Translations under genes and position numbers: made by a program
The notes under the pieces: generated by a model
Database searches by the model: none
Told to the model about the DNA's origin: nothing
Seen by the model: only the letters and a program-made list of their open reading frames with translations
Shown: in pieces, positions 1 to 8,990 of the stretch
Position numbering within the stretch: the stretch's first letter is position 1
Layout of the letters: each line of letters opens with the position of its first letter
DNA from: Pirellulaceae bacterium
Lineage (GTDB): Bacteria; Planctomycetota; Planctomycetia; Pirellulales; Pirellulaceae
Assembly (NCBI GenBank): GCA_028289675.1
Contig: JANQOL010000085.1
Location: 1 to 36,358, forward strand
Direction of reading: 5' to 3'
DNA: 36,358 nt

Positions 1-1301
1 AACCGGGCAAGACCTGCATCGGTTTTCTGGCGCCTGCGCAAAACCCGGAGCTGTTGCAGGCGATTGCCGACCGTGGTGCGACCGCTTTAGCCATGGAAGC
101 GGTGCCGCGTATCAGCCGAGCCCAGAAGATGGACGCCCTCAGCTCCATGGCCAACATAGCTGGCTACCGGGCGGTCGTGGAAGCGGCCAGTGCCTTTGGA
201 CGTTTCTTTACCGGGCAGATCACAGCGGCCGGCAAAGTTGCTCCGGCGAAAGTGTTAGTGATCGGTGCCGGCGTCGCGGGACTGGCAGCCATCGGTACCG
301 CACGAGGTTTAGGGGCCATCGTACGCGCGTTCGATGTACGCCCCGAAGTTGCCGAGCAGGTCTCCAGCATGGGGGCCGAATTCCTGATGCTCGAGTTCGA
401 CGGTGACCAAGACGGGGGCACGTCCGGCGGCTATGCCCAGATCATGAGCCAAGAGTTCATTGATGCCGAAATGGCTCTGTTTGCCGCTCAAGCGCGGGAA
501 GTCGACATCATCATTACCACCGCGCTGATTCCAGGAAAAACGGCGCCCGTGCTGATCACTCGCGAAATGGTGGAGAGCATGCGGCCGGGCTCAGTGGTAG
601 TCGACCTGGCTACCGAACAAGGCGGTAACTGTGCTGTCTCGCAACGTGACACAATCGTCGAACACCAGGGTGTGCATATCATTGGCTACAGTGATTTGCC
701 GAGTCGATTGGCCAGCACCTCTAGCCAGCTGTACGGTACGAACCTCTGGCATGCGCTCGATGAACTGGGCGGTGCTGACGACTTTCGGATCAACATGGAA
801 GACGACGTCATTCGCGGCATGACCGTTGTCCACGAAGGTATGGTGACATGGCCACCACCTCCGGTGTCCGTGTCGGCTGCCAGCCCTCAGTCAGACTCCA
901 GTCCGGCCAAGGATGCGCCGCCCTCCCCTGCTCCGTCTGCGGCAGCCGCAAGCGGGCGATCCAACCTGACTAGCTGGGTCGCTCTGGTACTGGCGGCAGC
1001 CGCCCTGATTGCCGTCGGGTTCTCACAGGACGCCGGGCTACTGACGGACTTTACTGTGTTCATCCTGGCCTGCATCATCGGCTGGCAAGTGATCTGGAAT
1101 GTCACCGCCGCGCTCCACACTCCTTTGATGAGCGTTACTAACGCGATTAGTGGCATCATCATCGTGGGCGGCATGATCCAGGGCGGCACGGGCAACCAAT
1201 TGGCCGCGCTGCTGGGGGCGGTGGCCATTTTCGTGGCCACGATCAATATCGCCGGCGGCTTTCTGGTGACTCAACGTATGCTGAAAATGTTTCGAAAGTA
1301 G
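1..1301 (+). CDS. pntA: NAD(P) transhydrogenase subunit alpha, 5'-truncated
   Basis: Alpha subunit of the proton-translocating transhydrogenase, which moves hydride between NADH and NADP+ at the inner membrane using the proton gradient. The reading frame is open from base 3 at the window edge ([19 protein letters not shown]), so the true start lies upstream. Visible parts are the end of the N-terminal half, the NAD(H) Rossmann motif [20 protein letters not shown], the [16 protein letters not shown] segment, a Pro/Ala/Ser linker, and about four C-terminal membrane helices from about base 960. The presence of these helices means the alpha subunit is undivided, as in E. coli PntA (about 510 residues), not split into two genes. 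It ends 13 bases before pntB and they surely form one operon. Family assignment is firm; only the missing 5' end is uncertain. Confidence 0.96.
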   Translation, partial: PGKTCIGFLAPAQNPELLQAIADRGATALAMEAVPRISRAQKMDALSSMANIAGYRAVVEAASAFGRFFTGQITAAGKVAPAKVLVIGAGVAGLAAIGTARGLGAIVRAFDVRPEVAEQVSSMGAEFLMLEFDGDQDGGTSGGYAQIMSQEFIDAEMALFAAQAREVDIIITTALIPGKTAPVLITREMVESMRPGSVVVDLATEQGGNCAVSQRDTIVEHQGVHIIGYSDLPSRLASTSSQLYGTNLWHALDELGGADDFRINMEDDVIRGMTVVHEGMVTWPPPPVSVSAASPQSDSSPAKDAPPSPAPSAAAASGRSNLTSWVALVLAAAALIAVGFSQDAGLLTDFTVFILACIIGWQVIWNVTAALHTPLMSVTNAISGIIIVGGMIQGGTGNQLAALLGAVAIFVATINIAGGFLVTQRMLKMFRK

Positions 1302-1314
1302 CCCAAGCCACACC

Positions 1315-2772
1315 ATGTTTATTCTCGCTGAGAGTCCAGCCGCGCAACTAGTTTCGCCTGAGTCCGGTGGAAACTTGGCCCTGCATCAATCCCTGGCCAC
1401 GATCGCCTACGTGGCGGCCGCCGTGCTGTTTATTTTCAGCTTGGGCGGCTTGGCCAACCAGGAATCCGCGCGTCGCGGCAACTTGTATGGCATTGCGGGC
1501 ATGATCTTGGCGATCCTGGCCACCGTGTATGGCTACATGCAAGCTGGTTTCGCGCCCATGATTTTGGCCATCGTGCCCGCCGTTATCATTGGCGCCATCT
1601 TGGCCGCTCGAGTTCCGATGACCGGCATGCCCGAGTTGGTCGCCATGCTGCATTCGTTTGTTGGATTGGCGGCGGTCTTGGTGGGCATATCCAGCCACAT
1701 CGAACCAGGCGTTCATGTTGAGGCTGGCAAAGAGCTCGTACACGCGATTGAAATTTTCATCGGAGTATTCATCGGAGCGGTGACGTTTACGGGATCCATC
1801 TTGGCGTTCTTGAAGCTTCGAGGATCCGTCAGCGGCACCCCAGTGACCCTACCCGGTCGTCACTGGATCAACTTGTCCATGTTGGTCGGTTGCGGGTTGC
1901 TTGGCGTGTGGTTTTGCCAATCCGGTCACTATCCCGGCGGCATGCTGCCGTTGCTGTTGATGACGCTGATTGCGTGCGTTATCGGTGTGCATATCGTGAT
2001 CGCCATCGGAGGCGCCGATATGCCGGTCGTTGTATCCATGCTGAATTCCTACTCCGGCTGGGCCGCCGCCGCCGCCGGTTTTATGCTCAAGAATCACTTG
2101 CTGATTGTTACTGGTGCTTTGGTCGGCAGCTCCGGAGCCATTCTGTCCTACATCATGTGCGCCGCCATGAACCGCAGCTTCTTGAGCGTGATTTTGGGCG
2201 GCTTCGGAACTAGTGGCGGAACCAGTTCACAAACTGTCGAAGGCACGGTGACTGAGTTTAGCGTCGAGGACACCGTGCAGTTGCTGCGCGATGCAAAGCA
2301 GATTGTCATCGTGCCCGGTTACGGCATGGCCGTCGCGCAGGCTCAGCACTCGTTGGCCGAGGTCGTTAAAACGCTCAGCGGCCTTGGCAAGCAAGTGCGG
2401 TTTGCAATTCACCCCGTAGCCGGCCGTTTGCCCGGGCACATGAATGTGTTATTGGCCGAAGCGAGTATTCCGTACGATGTCGTGCTGGAAATGGATGAAA
2501 TCAATGACGACATGCCGGACACGGATGCCATCTTAGTGATTGGTGCCAATGACATTGTCAATCCAGCCGCCATGGAAGACCCGTGCAGTCCCATTGCCGG
2601 CATGCCCGTCATCGAGGTTTGGAAGGCAGGAACTGTCGTCGTCATGAAGCGCGGCATGGCCACCGGCTATGCTGGTGTGGACAATCCCTTGTTTTACAAA
2701 GACAACACCCAGATGTTGTTCGGTGACGCCAAGACCAACGTCGACCTCATTCTGCAGCAGCTCCGCAGCTAA
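1315..2772 (+). CDS. pntB: NAD(P) transhydrogenase subunit beta
   Basis: Beta subunit, partner of PntA. It supplies most of the membrane proton channel and the NADP(H)-binding domain III. The 485-residue protein has about eight or nine hydrophobic helices in the first 280 residues (first one around [17 protein letters not shown]). The cytoplasmic C-terminal domain carries the hallmark runs [42 protein letters not shown] and [16 protein letters not shown], which bind NADP(H) and contact domain I. Length is close to E. coli PntB (462); the extra residues are an N-terminal extension of about 20 amino acids, so an internal start is possible. It lies 13 bases after pntA. Confidence 0.96.
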   Translation: MFILAESPAAQLVSPESGGNLALHQSLATIAYVAAAVLFIFSLGGLANQESARRGNLYGIAGMILAILATVYGYMQAGFAPMILAIVPAVIIGAILAARVPMTGMPELVAMLHSFVGLAAVLVGISSHIEPGVHVEAGKELVHAIEIFIGVFIGAVTFTGSILAFLKLRGSVSGTPVTLPGRHWINLSMLVGCGLLGVWFCQSGHYPGGMLPLLLMTLIACVIGVHIVIAIGGADMPVVVSMLNSYSGWAAAAAGFMLKNHLLIVTGALVGSSGAILSYIMCAAMNRSFLSVILGGFGTSGGTSSQTVEGTVTEFSVEDTVQLLRDAKQIVIVPGYGMAVAQAQHSLAEVVKTLSGLGKQVRFAIHPVAGRLPGHMNVLLAEASIPYDVVLEMDEINDDMPDTDAILVIGANDIVNPAAMEDPCSPIAGMPVIEVWKAGTVVVMKRGMATGYAGVDNPLFYKDNTQMLFGDAKTNVDLILQQLRS

Positions 2773-2810
2773 TTTGCATTCTGGCAGCCGGGCGTGAGAA
2801 GCAAGTTGGA

Positions 2811-2839
2811 TTGTACAAACGCCACCCTGCTGCTATAAA
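2811..2839 (+). promoter_or_regulatory. sigma-70-type promoter of tRNA-Leu
   Basis: TTGTAC at 2811-2816 and TATAAA at 2834-2839 are separated by 17 bases, a near-ideal housekeeping spacing. The predicted transcription start is about 2846, only a few bases before the mature tRNA 5' end at 2850, so the tRNA would be transcribed independently of pntAB. Confidence 0.6.
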
Positions 2840-2849
2840 AAATCCACCT

Positions 2850-2931
2850 GGGGCTGTGGCGGAACTGGCAGACGCGCTAGATTTAGGTTCTAGTTCCGAG
2901 AGGAGTGCAGGTTCGATTCCTGTCAGCCCTA
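2850..2931 (+). tRNA. tRNA-Leu (anticodon UAG)
   Basis: Class II tRNA of about 82 bases. The acceptor stem GGGGCTG (2850-2856) pairs with CAGCCCT (2924-2930) with a terminal G-U pair, and the discriminator is A2931. The D-arm GGCGGAACTGGCAGACGC is typical of tRNA-Leu. The anticodon stem CTAGA/TCTAG encloses the loop TTTAGGT, giving anticodon TAG, which reads CUN leucine codons. A long variable arm is present and the T-arm is GCAGG-TTCGATT-CCTGT. CCA is not encoded. It is followed closely by a strong terminator. Confidence 0.95.
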
Positions 2932-2944
2932 CTCTCTTATGAGC

Positions 2945-2980
2945 AAAGGACTTACGGCATACGGTCGTGAGTCCTTTTTT
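2945..2980 (+). terminator. rho-independent terminator after tRNA-Leu
   Basis: Inverted repeat AAAGGACTTACG against CGTGAGTCCTTT with a short loop, running into TTTTTT at 2975-2980. It lies 14 bases downstream of the tRNA and is the clearest intrinsic terminator in the window. Confidence 0.85.
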
Positions 2981-2983
2981 CGT

Positions 2984-3015
2984 GTCACCACCACGGGTGG
3001 TGGCATTTTGGTGAC
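2984..3015. other. nested palindrome
   Basis: GTCACCA (2984-2990) and TGGTGAC (3009-3015) form an outer 7-bp stem around an inner CCACC/GGTGG palindrome. It lies between the tRNA terminator and the integrase remnant. It could be a recombinase or repressor site from the lost element, or a second termination hairpin; the sequence does not decide. Confidence 0.4.
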
Positions 3016-3100
3016 ATCGTTGGATATCCGTTGGTTTCTCTTCGGTCGTTGCATCGTAACTTTCCAGCTAACTTCAAAGCTCAATCCAACGAGGCTCCCG

Positions 3101-3250
3101 ATGGCATCTCTGCAACAAATATCTTCAGGTACCTACTACATTCTTTTTCGTTTCGGTGGCCACAAGTACAAGCGGTCTTTGAAAACGAAGGAGCGGCGTC
3201 GCGCTCTATCGTTGAAGGCAAGGCTCGAAGGCTCGATCGAAATGTCGTGA
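3101..3250 (+). pseudogene. tyrosine recombinase/integrase N-terminal remnant
   Basis: The ATG at 3101 opens a 49-residue frame beginning MASLQQISSGTYYILFRFGG and continuing HKYKRSLKTKERRR, ending at TGA 3248-3250. The pattern SGTYYILFRFGG..KYKRSLKTK is that of the N-terminal arm-binding domain of phage-type tyrosine integrases found in planctomycetes, which normally run to 350-450 residues with core-binding and catalytic domains. None of those follow, so this is a truncated stub. It lies 170 bases after tRNA-Leu in the same direction, the usual position of an integrase next to a tRNA attachment site. The frame is open further upstream (to 2939), but that part crosses the terminator and is unlikely to be translated. 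A short intact DNA-binding protein is the less likely alternative. Confidence 0.55.
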
Positions 3251-3437
3251 TACTCCAAGCTATCTCCGATGCCCTTGCGGCCAGCGACGAACTTCTGGGC
3301 GGCTTGCGCTATCGCCTGGGTTTCGGCAGCGATACGCGGCACAATTCTAGTTGAATCACCGTCGGGAATGAAGTTTAATGAAACGTGAGCCGGCAACCTA
3401 TCTCATTTCTCGGCCTGTTCCAGTGAACTGATTTCTT

Positions 3438-4127
3438 ATGTGCTGGAACCCCATCATCTGGAGCTCAGCTATCACACTCACATCGATTGATTCTCCGGAA
3501 TCATTTGAGAGTCGTCTTGAGCGAATTCGGGACGGGGACGACGAGAGCTTCAATGAAATGCTAGCCCGTTGGCGACCCTACCTGCGGAACCACGCTCGCA
3601 GCCTCTTGAAGTCTCACCTCGCCCGTCGCGCGGATTCTTCCGACGTCGTTCAGGAAGCGCTCGTTGGTATTCACCAGTATATGAAACGATTCAAAGGGCA
3701 GACACGTCACGAGTGGGCGGCGTGGGTAAAGCAAATCATGCTCAATGAAGCCAAACGAACCCGGCGGCATCATCTCGCTGTAAAGCGGTCCGTATGCTCG
3801 GAGGATCACCGGCCTGATGCAGCCCAAGATGCTGGTGCAATCCAAGACTTAGGAGCGGAGAATCGAGCGATTGATGAACTGATTGTCTCAGAGCGTCGAG
3901 CCTTAGTATTGCAGAGCTTAGAACGACTCGAGCAGCCGATGAAAGAGGTCATTATTCGACGAGTTTTCGCGCAACAGTCATTTCGCGAGATCGCGATTAG
4001 GGTGAAGCGTAGTGAAGGCGTAGCACGAATGCTGTGGTCGCGCGGAATTCGTCGCCTTAGGCAATTGGTGGATTCCGAAGGCACTGGCACCGCCCCAGAA
4101 AGTCACGGCAAGCTACCTCTCGGCTAG
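3438..4127 (+). CDS. ECF-type RNA polymerase sigma factor (planctomycete subfamily)
   Basis: A 229-residue sigma-70 family factor with only regions 2 and 4. Region 2 covers about residues 25-115 (AFNEML-like start, RRADSSDVVQEALVGIHQYMKRF, then HEWAAWVKQIMLNEAKRTRR). Region 4 covers about 155-215 (ERLEQPMKEVIIRRVFAQQSFREIAIRVKRSEGVARMLWSRGIRRLRQL), a helix-turn-helix for -35 recognition. It resembles the planctomycete-specific subfamily TIGR02984. The first 15 residues look non-conserved, so translation may start later, near the SIDSPESFESRLERI segment. No anti-sigma factor is seen; instead a Ser/Thr kinase begins 46 bases downstream, and such kinases are the usual partners of these planctomycete ECF factors, suggesting control by phosphorylation. 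Confidence 0.88.
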   Translation: MCWNPIIWSSAITLTSIDSPESFESRLERIRDGDDESFNEMLARWRPYLRNHARSLLKSHLARRADSSDVVQEALVGIHQYMKRFKGQTRHEWAAWVKQIMLNEAKRTRRHHLAVKRSVCSEDHRPDAAQDAGAIQDLGAENRAIDELIVSERRALVLQSLERLEQPMKEVIIRRVFAQQSFREIAIRVKRSEGVARMLWSRGIRRLRQLVDSEGTGTAPESHGKLPLG

Positions 4128-4173
4128 CCTCGACTCCAATGCAAGAGAGTGCAAATCTTTTCTCCAGGACATC

Positions 4174-7100
4174 ATGTCTCGCAGGACAAAGCCAGTGATA
4201 CACTCCAACGAATCTGAGAATGACAGGACAATTTCCGACCAGTTGGCGGAATACGCGGATCAGTTGGAAAACGGCAACGGAACCCCTACCCCTCGATTGC
4301 CAGAAGACCAGAGCAGCAGCCTCAAGGAAATTGTCGACGATCTACATTGGGCGGCTGGTGCAATCGACGCTGAAAAACAGGCAACTCCGTGGCTTGGTAA
4401 CTTTAAAATCGAAGAGTTGCTGGGGCGCGGTGGTCAATCCGAGACGTTCTTGGCCTGGGATAACGAGCTGCAGCGGCGAGTGGTACTAAAAATCTACCCC
4501 CAACACGGCTGCAACGAAAAAGCACAAGCGGTGTTGCGCGAAGGACGTTTATTGAGTCGCGTGAACAGCCCGATTGTCGTGAAGTGTTTGGGAGTGGAGA
4601 GTTTTAACGCGCATCCAGAGAACTGTCCTTCAAAACACTCCAGCTCAGATGAACCGCTTGCTCAGGATTTGGAAATACAATCGCCTCCCTACTTAGTGTT
4701 GGAACATGTCGAAGGTACACCGCTGGATATGCGTCTGCGCCTGAATCCAGTGGACACGCAGGAGATTCGCAGAATCATGAGGCAGCTGGCGCAGGGGCTG
4801 GCGTGTGTTCATGCGGCTGGGTTGATTCACCGAGATATTAAGCCGGGTAATATCATCATCAACGAAAACGGAGAACCAAAGTTGATCGACTTTGGTCTGG
4901 CTATTTCTACCGATGACGAGGGTGCTGGACTCGGCTCAGGAACTGTGGCGTACATGTCGCCAGAGCAAGCCCTTCAACAAGAGGTACTAGACGAAAGAAC
5001 GGACATTTTTGGGCTAGGATCGGTGATGTACCATCTGCTCACAGGTTATCCGCTGTATCGTGCAGCCTCTAAAGAAGAAACTCGTCAACTGGCTCAATCG
5101 GCAAGATTTGATGACATCCGAGCATTAAACCCAAACGCCGACAAAACGCTAGCCAAGGTCTGCATGAAGTGTTTGCAAGCCGACCCAAGGCTGCGGTTCC
5201 AGTCGGCGGAGGAATTGCGACACGCTCTAGACAAGCCTCAGAGAAGGTGGGTGCCTCTATGTGTCGGAGCACTGGCGGTAGTATGCGTGATTGGCTGGTT
5301 GCTTCGTGCTCAGATACGGTCCGATGTAAGTCGTTCCGCAAAGGAGATATTAACAGTCAACGTATCTGGCGGTGATCAAAATGAACAGGGGATCTTTGAA
5401 TTTCAAACCGACGCGACGGTGCATCTTGAAGTCACCGTACAACAAGCTGGTTTTTTGCGAGTGTGGTCACAGGATGGCAAAGTCTGTCGGCAGTTGTTTC
5501 CCAATGCGGTCCAACCGGAACGCAAACTTGCTGCTGGCGAAACCGTGCTGGTGCCGGATCCCCGGCAAGCTCGTCTACGGCTTACCGAGTCCACCGAAAC
5601 GGAGTTCTTTCGCGTTGTAGTCTCCGATGGCCACTTGCCAGTGTTGCGTGGGGACGCTCAAGGGAACTTTGTGGCCACAGACTCGGCTGAAGAACAGGCA
5701 CGCCTCAAGGCCGAGCTGGATAAGCGATTCAATACTGCATCCAGAGGTGCGGAAGTTACCTTGATAGAAGATGTAGCCGGCTCCGGCGGCCGGATGCTTG
5801 CCGAACAGTTCATACCATTTCGGGTTGAGCCCACGTCCCCTAGTGTTGTGAGGGCTCAATACCCACCGTTGAAGCGGGCCGCGAACTCCTTGCCCAGGGT
5901 GTCTTTTTCTTCACGAATTCGGTTAGGCCAAATTTACAATCACCGACAGATGTATGACGAGGCGACGACCGGAGACACCATACTGAAGACGCAAGAGCTG
6001 CGGGCGGCAGGTGACTGGTCCGCGGCGGCCGACGGGGCGGAGTCTCTGTTAGAGCATGCCAGCTCACTGTCGGAAAGCAATCAGATGCGCCGAGAGATCG
6101 AGCGCTTCGTGGCCGACACGTTTGATGTGGCGGGACGACGTGACAAAGCAGTGGAACTGCGTAAGCAGGTACTTGGCCGGTTTGATCAATCGGTCATAGA
6201 CGATTCCGGGCGCACAGAACTGACTCTGGAACTCCAGCTGAGTCAGGTACTATCGGACCCGGACTTGTTGTCTGCTGTGAGAGAAATAGACCAAAATTTT
6301 TACCAGTTTGTTGCATTGGTACCCTCGGACTCTGAACGGGCTTACCGGCTGATTGATGCCTGCCTTGCACTTGAGAACGAGATTCCACTGACCTATCGCC
6401 GGTATCTAATATCGAAAGTTCTCTTCTGGCGCGGCGCGTGGCGATGTGAGCATGGCCAGCTGGAAACTGGTGGCAGCGACCTGAAACGAACGTTTGCTTA
6501 CTGCGAACCGGAACTGCACCGTCGCTACAACGAAGCGGTCATGGTTTGGAATGCTCGGCTCGCACCAACAGGGGCGAAATACGTTCTAGCCAAACACCGG
6601 CCGACCATACACTTTGGGGGACCAATGGTCGATCAGCAGCAAGCGAGGAAAGCCTACGAATACCAAAAGCGGCAAGTCTCTCTATTTACTCGGAAGCTGG
6701 AAGCTGGGCAACTCGTCAACCAGGGCGACATACCGAAGGCGGAGAAGTTGTTATGGGAAACGCTGTCTGACAGCGATGAGTTTTATGGTCCAGCTCACCT
6801 TTGGTCATGTGCCATTCGCACTGAATTGGCCCAGATATTTTCAGCAACAGGCAGACCGCAAGAGGCCTGCCGTATGTATCGACAAATCTGGGAGTTAAGC
6901 TGCGAAGCGCAGCAAGCTGGCATCGGTACGCACGATCTATCCTTCATGTCTAGTCACCTAGATTTGGCCTTGCGGAATTGGGTTTCCACGTTGGATTTGC
7001 AATCGGTCCCGAATGTTCGACAGGCTTATGAAGCCATCTGGCGCTCGCGGTGGCTTGTGGAATCGGCAACGATTCACTCGGCTCAAAAGGTGCTGCCTGC

Positions 7101-8625
7101 TCCATTACAACAGGACTATCACAGGTTGGTCCACCTCAACCAAGACATCAGAAAAGACATGGTATATGGTGTACGAGGCAAAGAACATCGGCGCTTTACT
7201 CTGTTTCCTCGGGATACCGGCACTACTCCAGTTCATCGGGCTGCTGCCGCCAAGGAAATCATGCAAGACCTCTGCGACGCGAGCCCTGCTTATAGAGAGG
7301 CAATCGCGCTGAGTCACGCAACTATTGACGAAATTGCTGGGTGCATTAACCCACGCTGTGGAGTCGTAGAGCTTTACGAGTTGTGTGGCCCACGCTCGCT
7401 ACAGGGGCACTTTAGACCTTCCCTTCCACGCTATGGTGCTTTTGTCATCAAATGCGATGACTCTACGTTAGACATCGCATGGACTGAACTTGGGCGTGCG
7501 GACATTCTCAACGATGCATCTGAAACATGGTCGCATCTCTGCGAACAAGGACAGGCCAGCCATGGACACGAGTCGGCTCGCATGCTGCGGAAACTGGTTT
7601 GGGAGCCGCTAAAGTCACACGTGGAAGACCTGGAGTCCATTGTAGTGATCCCACGTGGATCGCTATCCAAACTCCCATGGTGTTCCCTGCCCACTGACGA
7701 ACGAGACGGCTACCTCATTGACTTACTGGATGTGTCGTACGCAAATTCCGGCCAAGAGTTATTGCATCTGTTTCGGCAGCGAGACGCGAAGGTCAATGGA
7801 ATGATGGTGATGGGTGGAATTGACTACGGTCCCTTCAAGACTACGACGACTGACAGCGCCGGACATCGCGCAGCTTCTGTGGAATTTGACAGCATGGTGG
7901 TCGGTTCTAGTGAACCTCATCAACAGTGGGGAAGTTTGCCGGGAAGTTGGTCAGAAGCCAGGGCGGTTGCCGGCGCCTATGATTCGGATGAAGTGACTCT
8001 GCTGTCCGGCCGGGCCGCCACGGAGATGAACGTGACGTCACAACTGCTTCACCAGCGCTACATACATCTCGCTACGCACGGCTACTATAACCCGCCTCCT
8101 CCGCCTGAAGTTCAAGTCATGGAGAGCCAATCACGCGCCGAGTTTCAGCGTCGCCAGCAGGCGAGTTCCCCAGGAGATCTCTACTTTGAGGAATTTGAGC
8201 GGATTGGACTGCTTTTGGCAGGGGCTAATCAATGGCCGACAGAACCCGCATCCTCGACCTCGCAAGATGGTGTTCTCAGCGGCAATGAAGTCGCCAATCT
8301 TTCGCTGCCCAATACCGAGTTGGTGGTGCTGTCAGCCTGCACCTCTGCGGTCGGCACGGTAAAACAAGAAGGTATTTTAGGTTTACAGCGTGCATTCCAT
8401 ACAGCCGGCGCTCGCGCAGTGCTCGCTTGCCAATGGAATGTCAATGATCAGTTGACCCGAGCGTTCATGAGACGCTACTACCAAAACCTGTTTGATCGGA
8501 GCATGAGTAAAAAAGCCGCGCTCCGCCAGGCTCAGCTAGCACTCCGCAACGGTGAGTTGACGGGCGGAAGAAAACAACCAACCAACGTCTGGGCTGGCTG
8601 GGTATTGTCTGGAGATTTTCGTTAG
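4174..8625 (+). CDS. Ser/Thr kinase - DUF4384-like - helical repeat - CHAT protease fusion
   Basis: A 1483-residue multidomain protein. Residues 75-355 form a Hanks-type kinase: glycine loop GRGGQSE (84-90), catalytic Lys106, HRDIKPGN with Asp221, DFG with Asp239, and SPE at 262-264, so it looks active. A single membrane helix follows at about 358-378, placing the rest outside the cytoplasm. Residues 390-550 resemble DUF4384 (FRVWSQDG- and LVPDP-like runs). About 600-1050 is alpha-helical and TPR-like. The C-terminus is a CHAT (caspase HetF associated with TPRs) domain with YIHLATHGYY, His1302, and VVLSACTSA, Cys1389, the expected catalytic dyad. It probably senses something outside the cytoplasm and signals to the sigma factor encoded 46 bases upstream; what the CHAT domain cleaves is unknown. 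Domain calls are firm, the signalling role is inferred. Confidence 0.88.
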   Translation: MSRRTKPVIHSNESENDRTISDQLAEYADQLENGNGTPTPRLPEDQSSSLKEIVDDLHWAAGAIDAEKQATPWLGNFKIEELLGRGGQSETFLAWDNELQRRVVLKIYPQHGCNEKAQAVLREGRLLSRVNSPIVVKCLGVESFNAHPENCPSKHSSSDEPLAQDLEIQSPPYLVLEHVEGTPLDMRLRLNPVDTQEIRRIMRQLAQGLACVHAAGLIHRDIKPGNIIINENGEPKLIDFGLAISTDDEGAGLGSGTVAYMSPEQALQQEVLDERTDIFGLGSVMYHLLTGYPLYRAASKEETRQLAQSARFDDIRALNPNADKTLAKVCMKCLQADPRLRFQSAEELRHALDKPQRRWVPLCVGALAVVCVIGWLLRAQIRSDVSRSAKEILTVNVSGGDQNEQGIFEFQTDATVHLEVTVQQAGFLRVWSQDGKVCRQLFPNAVQPERKLAAGETVLVPDPRQARLRLTESTETEFFRVVVSDGHLPVLRGDAQGNFVATDSAEEQARLKAELDKRFNTASRGAEVTLIEDVAGSGGRMLAEQFIPFRVEPTSPSVVRAQYPPLKRAANSLPRVSFSSRIRLGQIYNHRQMYDEATTGDTILKTQELRAAGDWSAAADGAESLLEHASSLSESNQMRREIERFVADTFDVAGRRDKAVELRKQVLGRFDQSVIDDSGRTELTLELQLSQVLSDPDLLSAVREIDQNFYQFVALVPSDSERAYRLIDACLALENEIPLTYRRYLISKVLFWRGAWRCEHGQLETGGSDLKRTFAYCEPELHRRYNEAVMVWNARLAPTGAKYVLAKHRPTIHFGGPMVDQQQARKAYEYQKRQVSLFTRKLEAGQLVNQGDIPKAEKLLWETLSDSDEFYGPAHLWSCAIRTELAQIFSATGRPQEACRMYRQIWELSCEAQQAGIGTHDLSFMSSHLDLALRNWVSTLDLQSVPNVRQAYEAIWRSRWLVESATIHSAQKVLPAPLQQDYHRLVHLNQDIRKDMVYGVRGKEHRRFTLFPRDTGTTPVHRAAAAKEIMQDLCDASPAYREAIALSHATIDEIAGCINPRCGVVELYELCGPRSLQGHFRPSLPRYGAFVIKCDDSTLDIAWTELGRADILNDASETWSHLCEQGQASHGHESARMLRKLVWEPLKSHVEDLESIVVIPRGSLSKLPWCSLPTDERDGYLIDLLDVSYANSGQELLHLFRQRDAKVNGMMVMGGIDYGPFKTTTTDSAGHRAASVEFDSMVVGSSEPHQQWGSLPGSWSEARAVAGAYDSDEVTLLSGRAATEMNVTSQLLHQRYIHLATHGYYNPPPPPEVQVMESQSRAEFQRRQQASSPGDLYFEEFERIGLLLAGANQWPTEPASSTSQDGVLSGNEVANLSLPNTELVVLSACTSAVGTVKQEGILGLQRAFHTAGARAVLACQWNVNDQLTRAFMRRYYQNLFDRSMSKKAALRQAQLALRNGELTGGRKQPTNVWAGWVLSGDFR

Positions 8626-8990
8626 TGCGTTCGTTCGGACTTGCAGCGACCTTCATTCAGCATTTTACAACCGCAAACGGGCGGCAACGACGCTACAGGA
8701 ATATGGAACCGATCGAATCCTGAGCAGCCTGCGTTCGTCCAAGTTGTCGCCGTTTTAGGCCTCTGATCAACCTTAGGGGCCCGCCAAAATATCTCGAAAT
8801 CTCTCAAAAAGCTGGATGCACTTTTTCCGGCAGCGCACCTTAGCTCTTGAAGGTTGCGCGGCGTCATCCGTCGTGGCTGATCTAGATATTCTCCACGCTA
8901 CCCTCCTTTTCAAGGCATTGGTGTCTACACAAGCCACCGAGCTGTAATTCACTGTCGCTCGGGAGGGCGAAACGAATGGTGTAGGCACCC
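8626..8990. other. intergenic region, no gene seen
   Basis: 365 bases between the CHAT kinase and the glycosyltransferase. Short frames on both strands show no recognisable protein pattern. No strong terminator hairpin with a U-run was found. Confidence 0.5.

Noticed and set aside
3136-3396. Minus-strand frame with the text RIAAETQAIAQAAQKFVAG
   Set aside because: It has some protein-like runs but overlaps the better-supported integrase stub on the other strand and shows no recognised family; it may be a remnant but cannot be supported.
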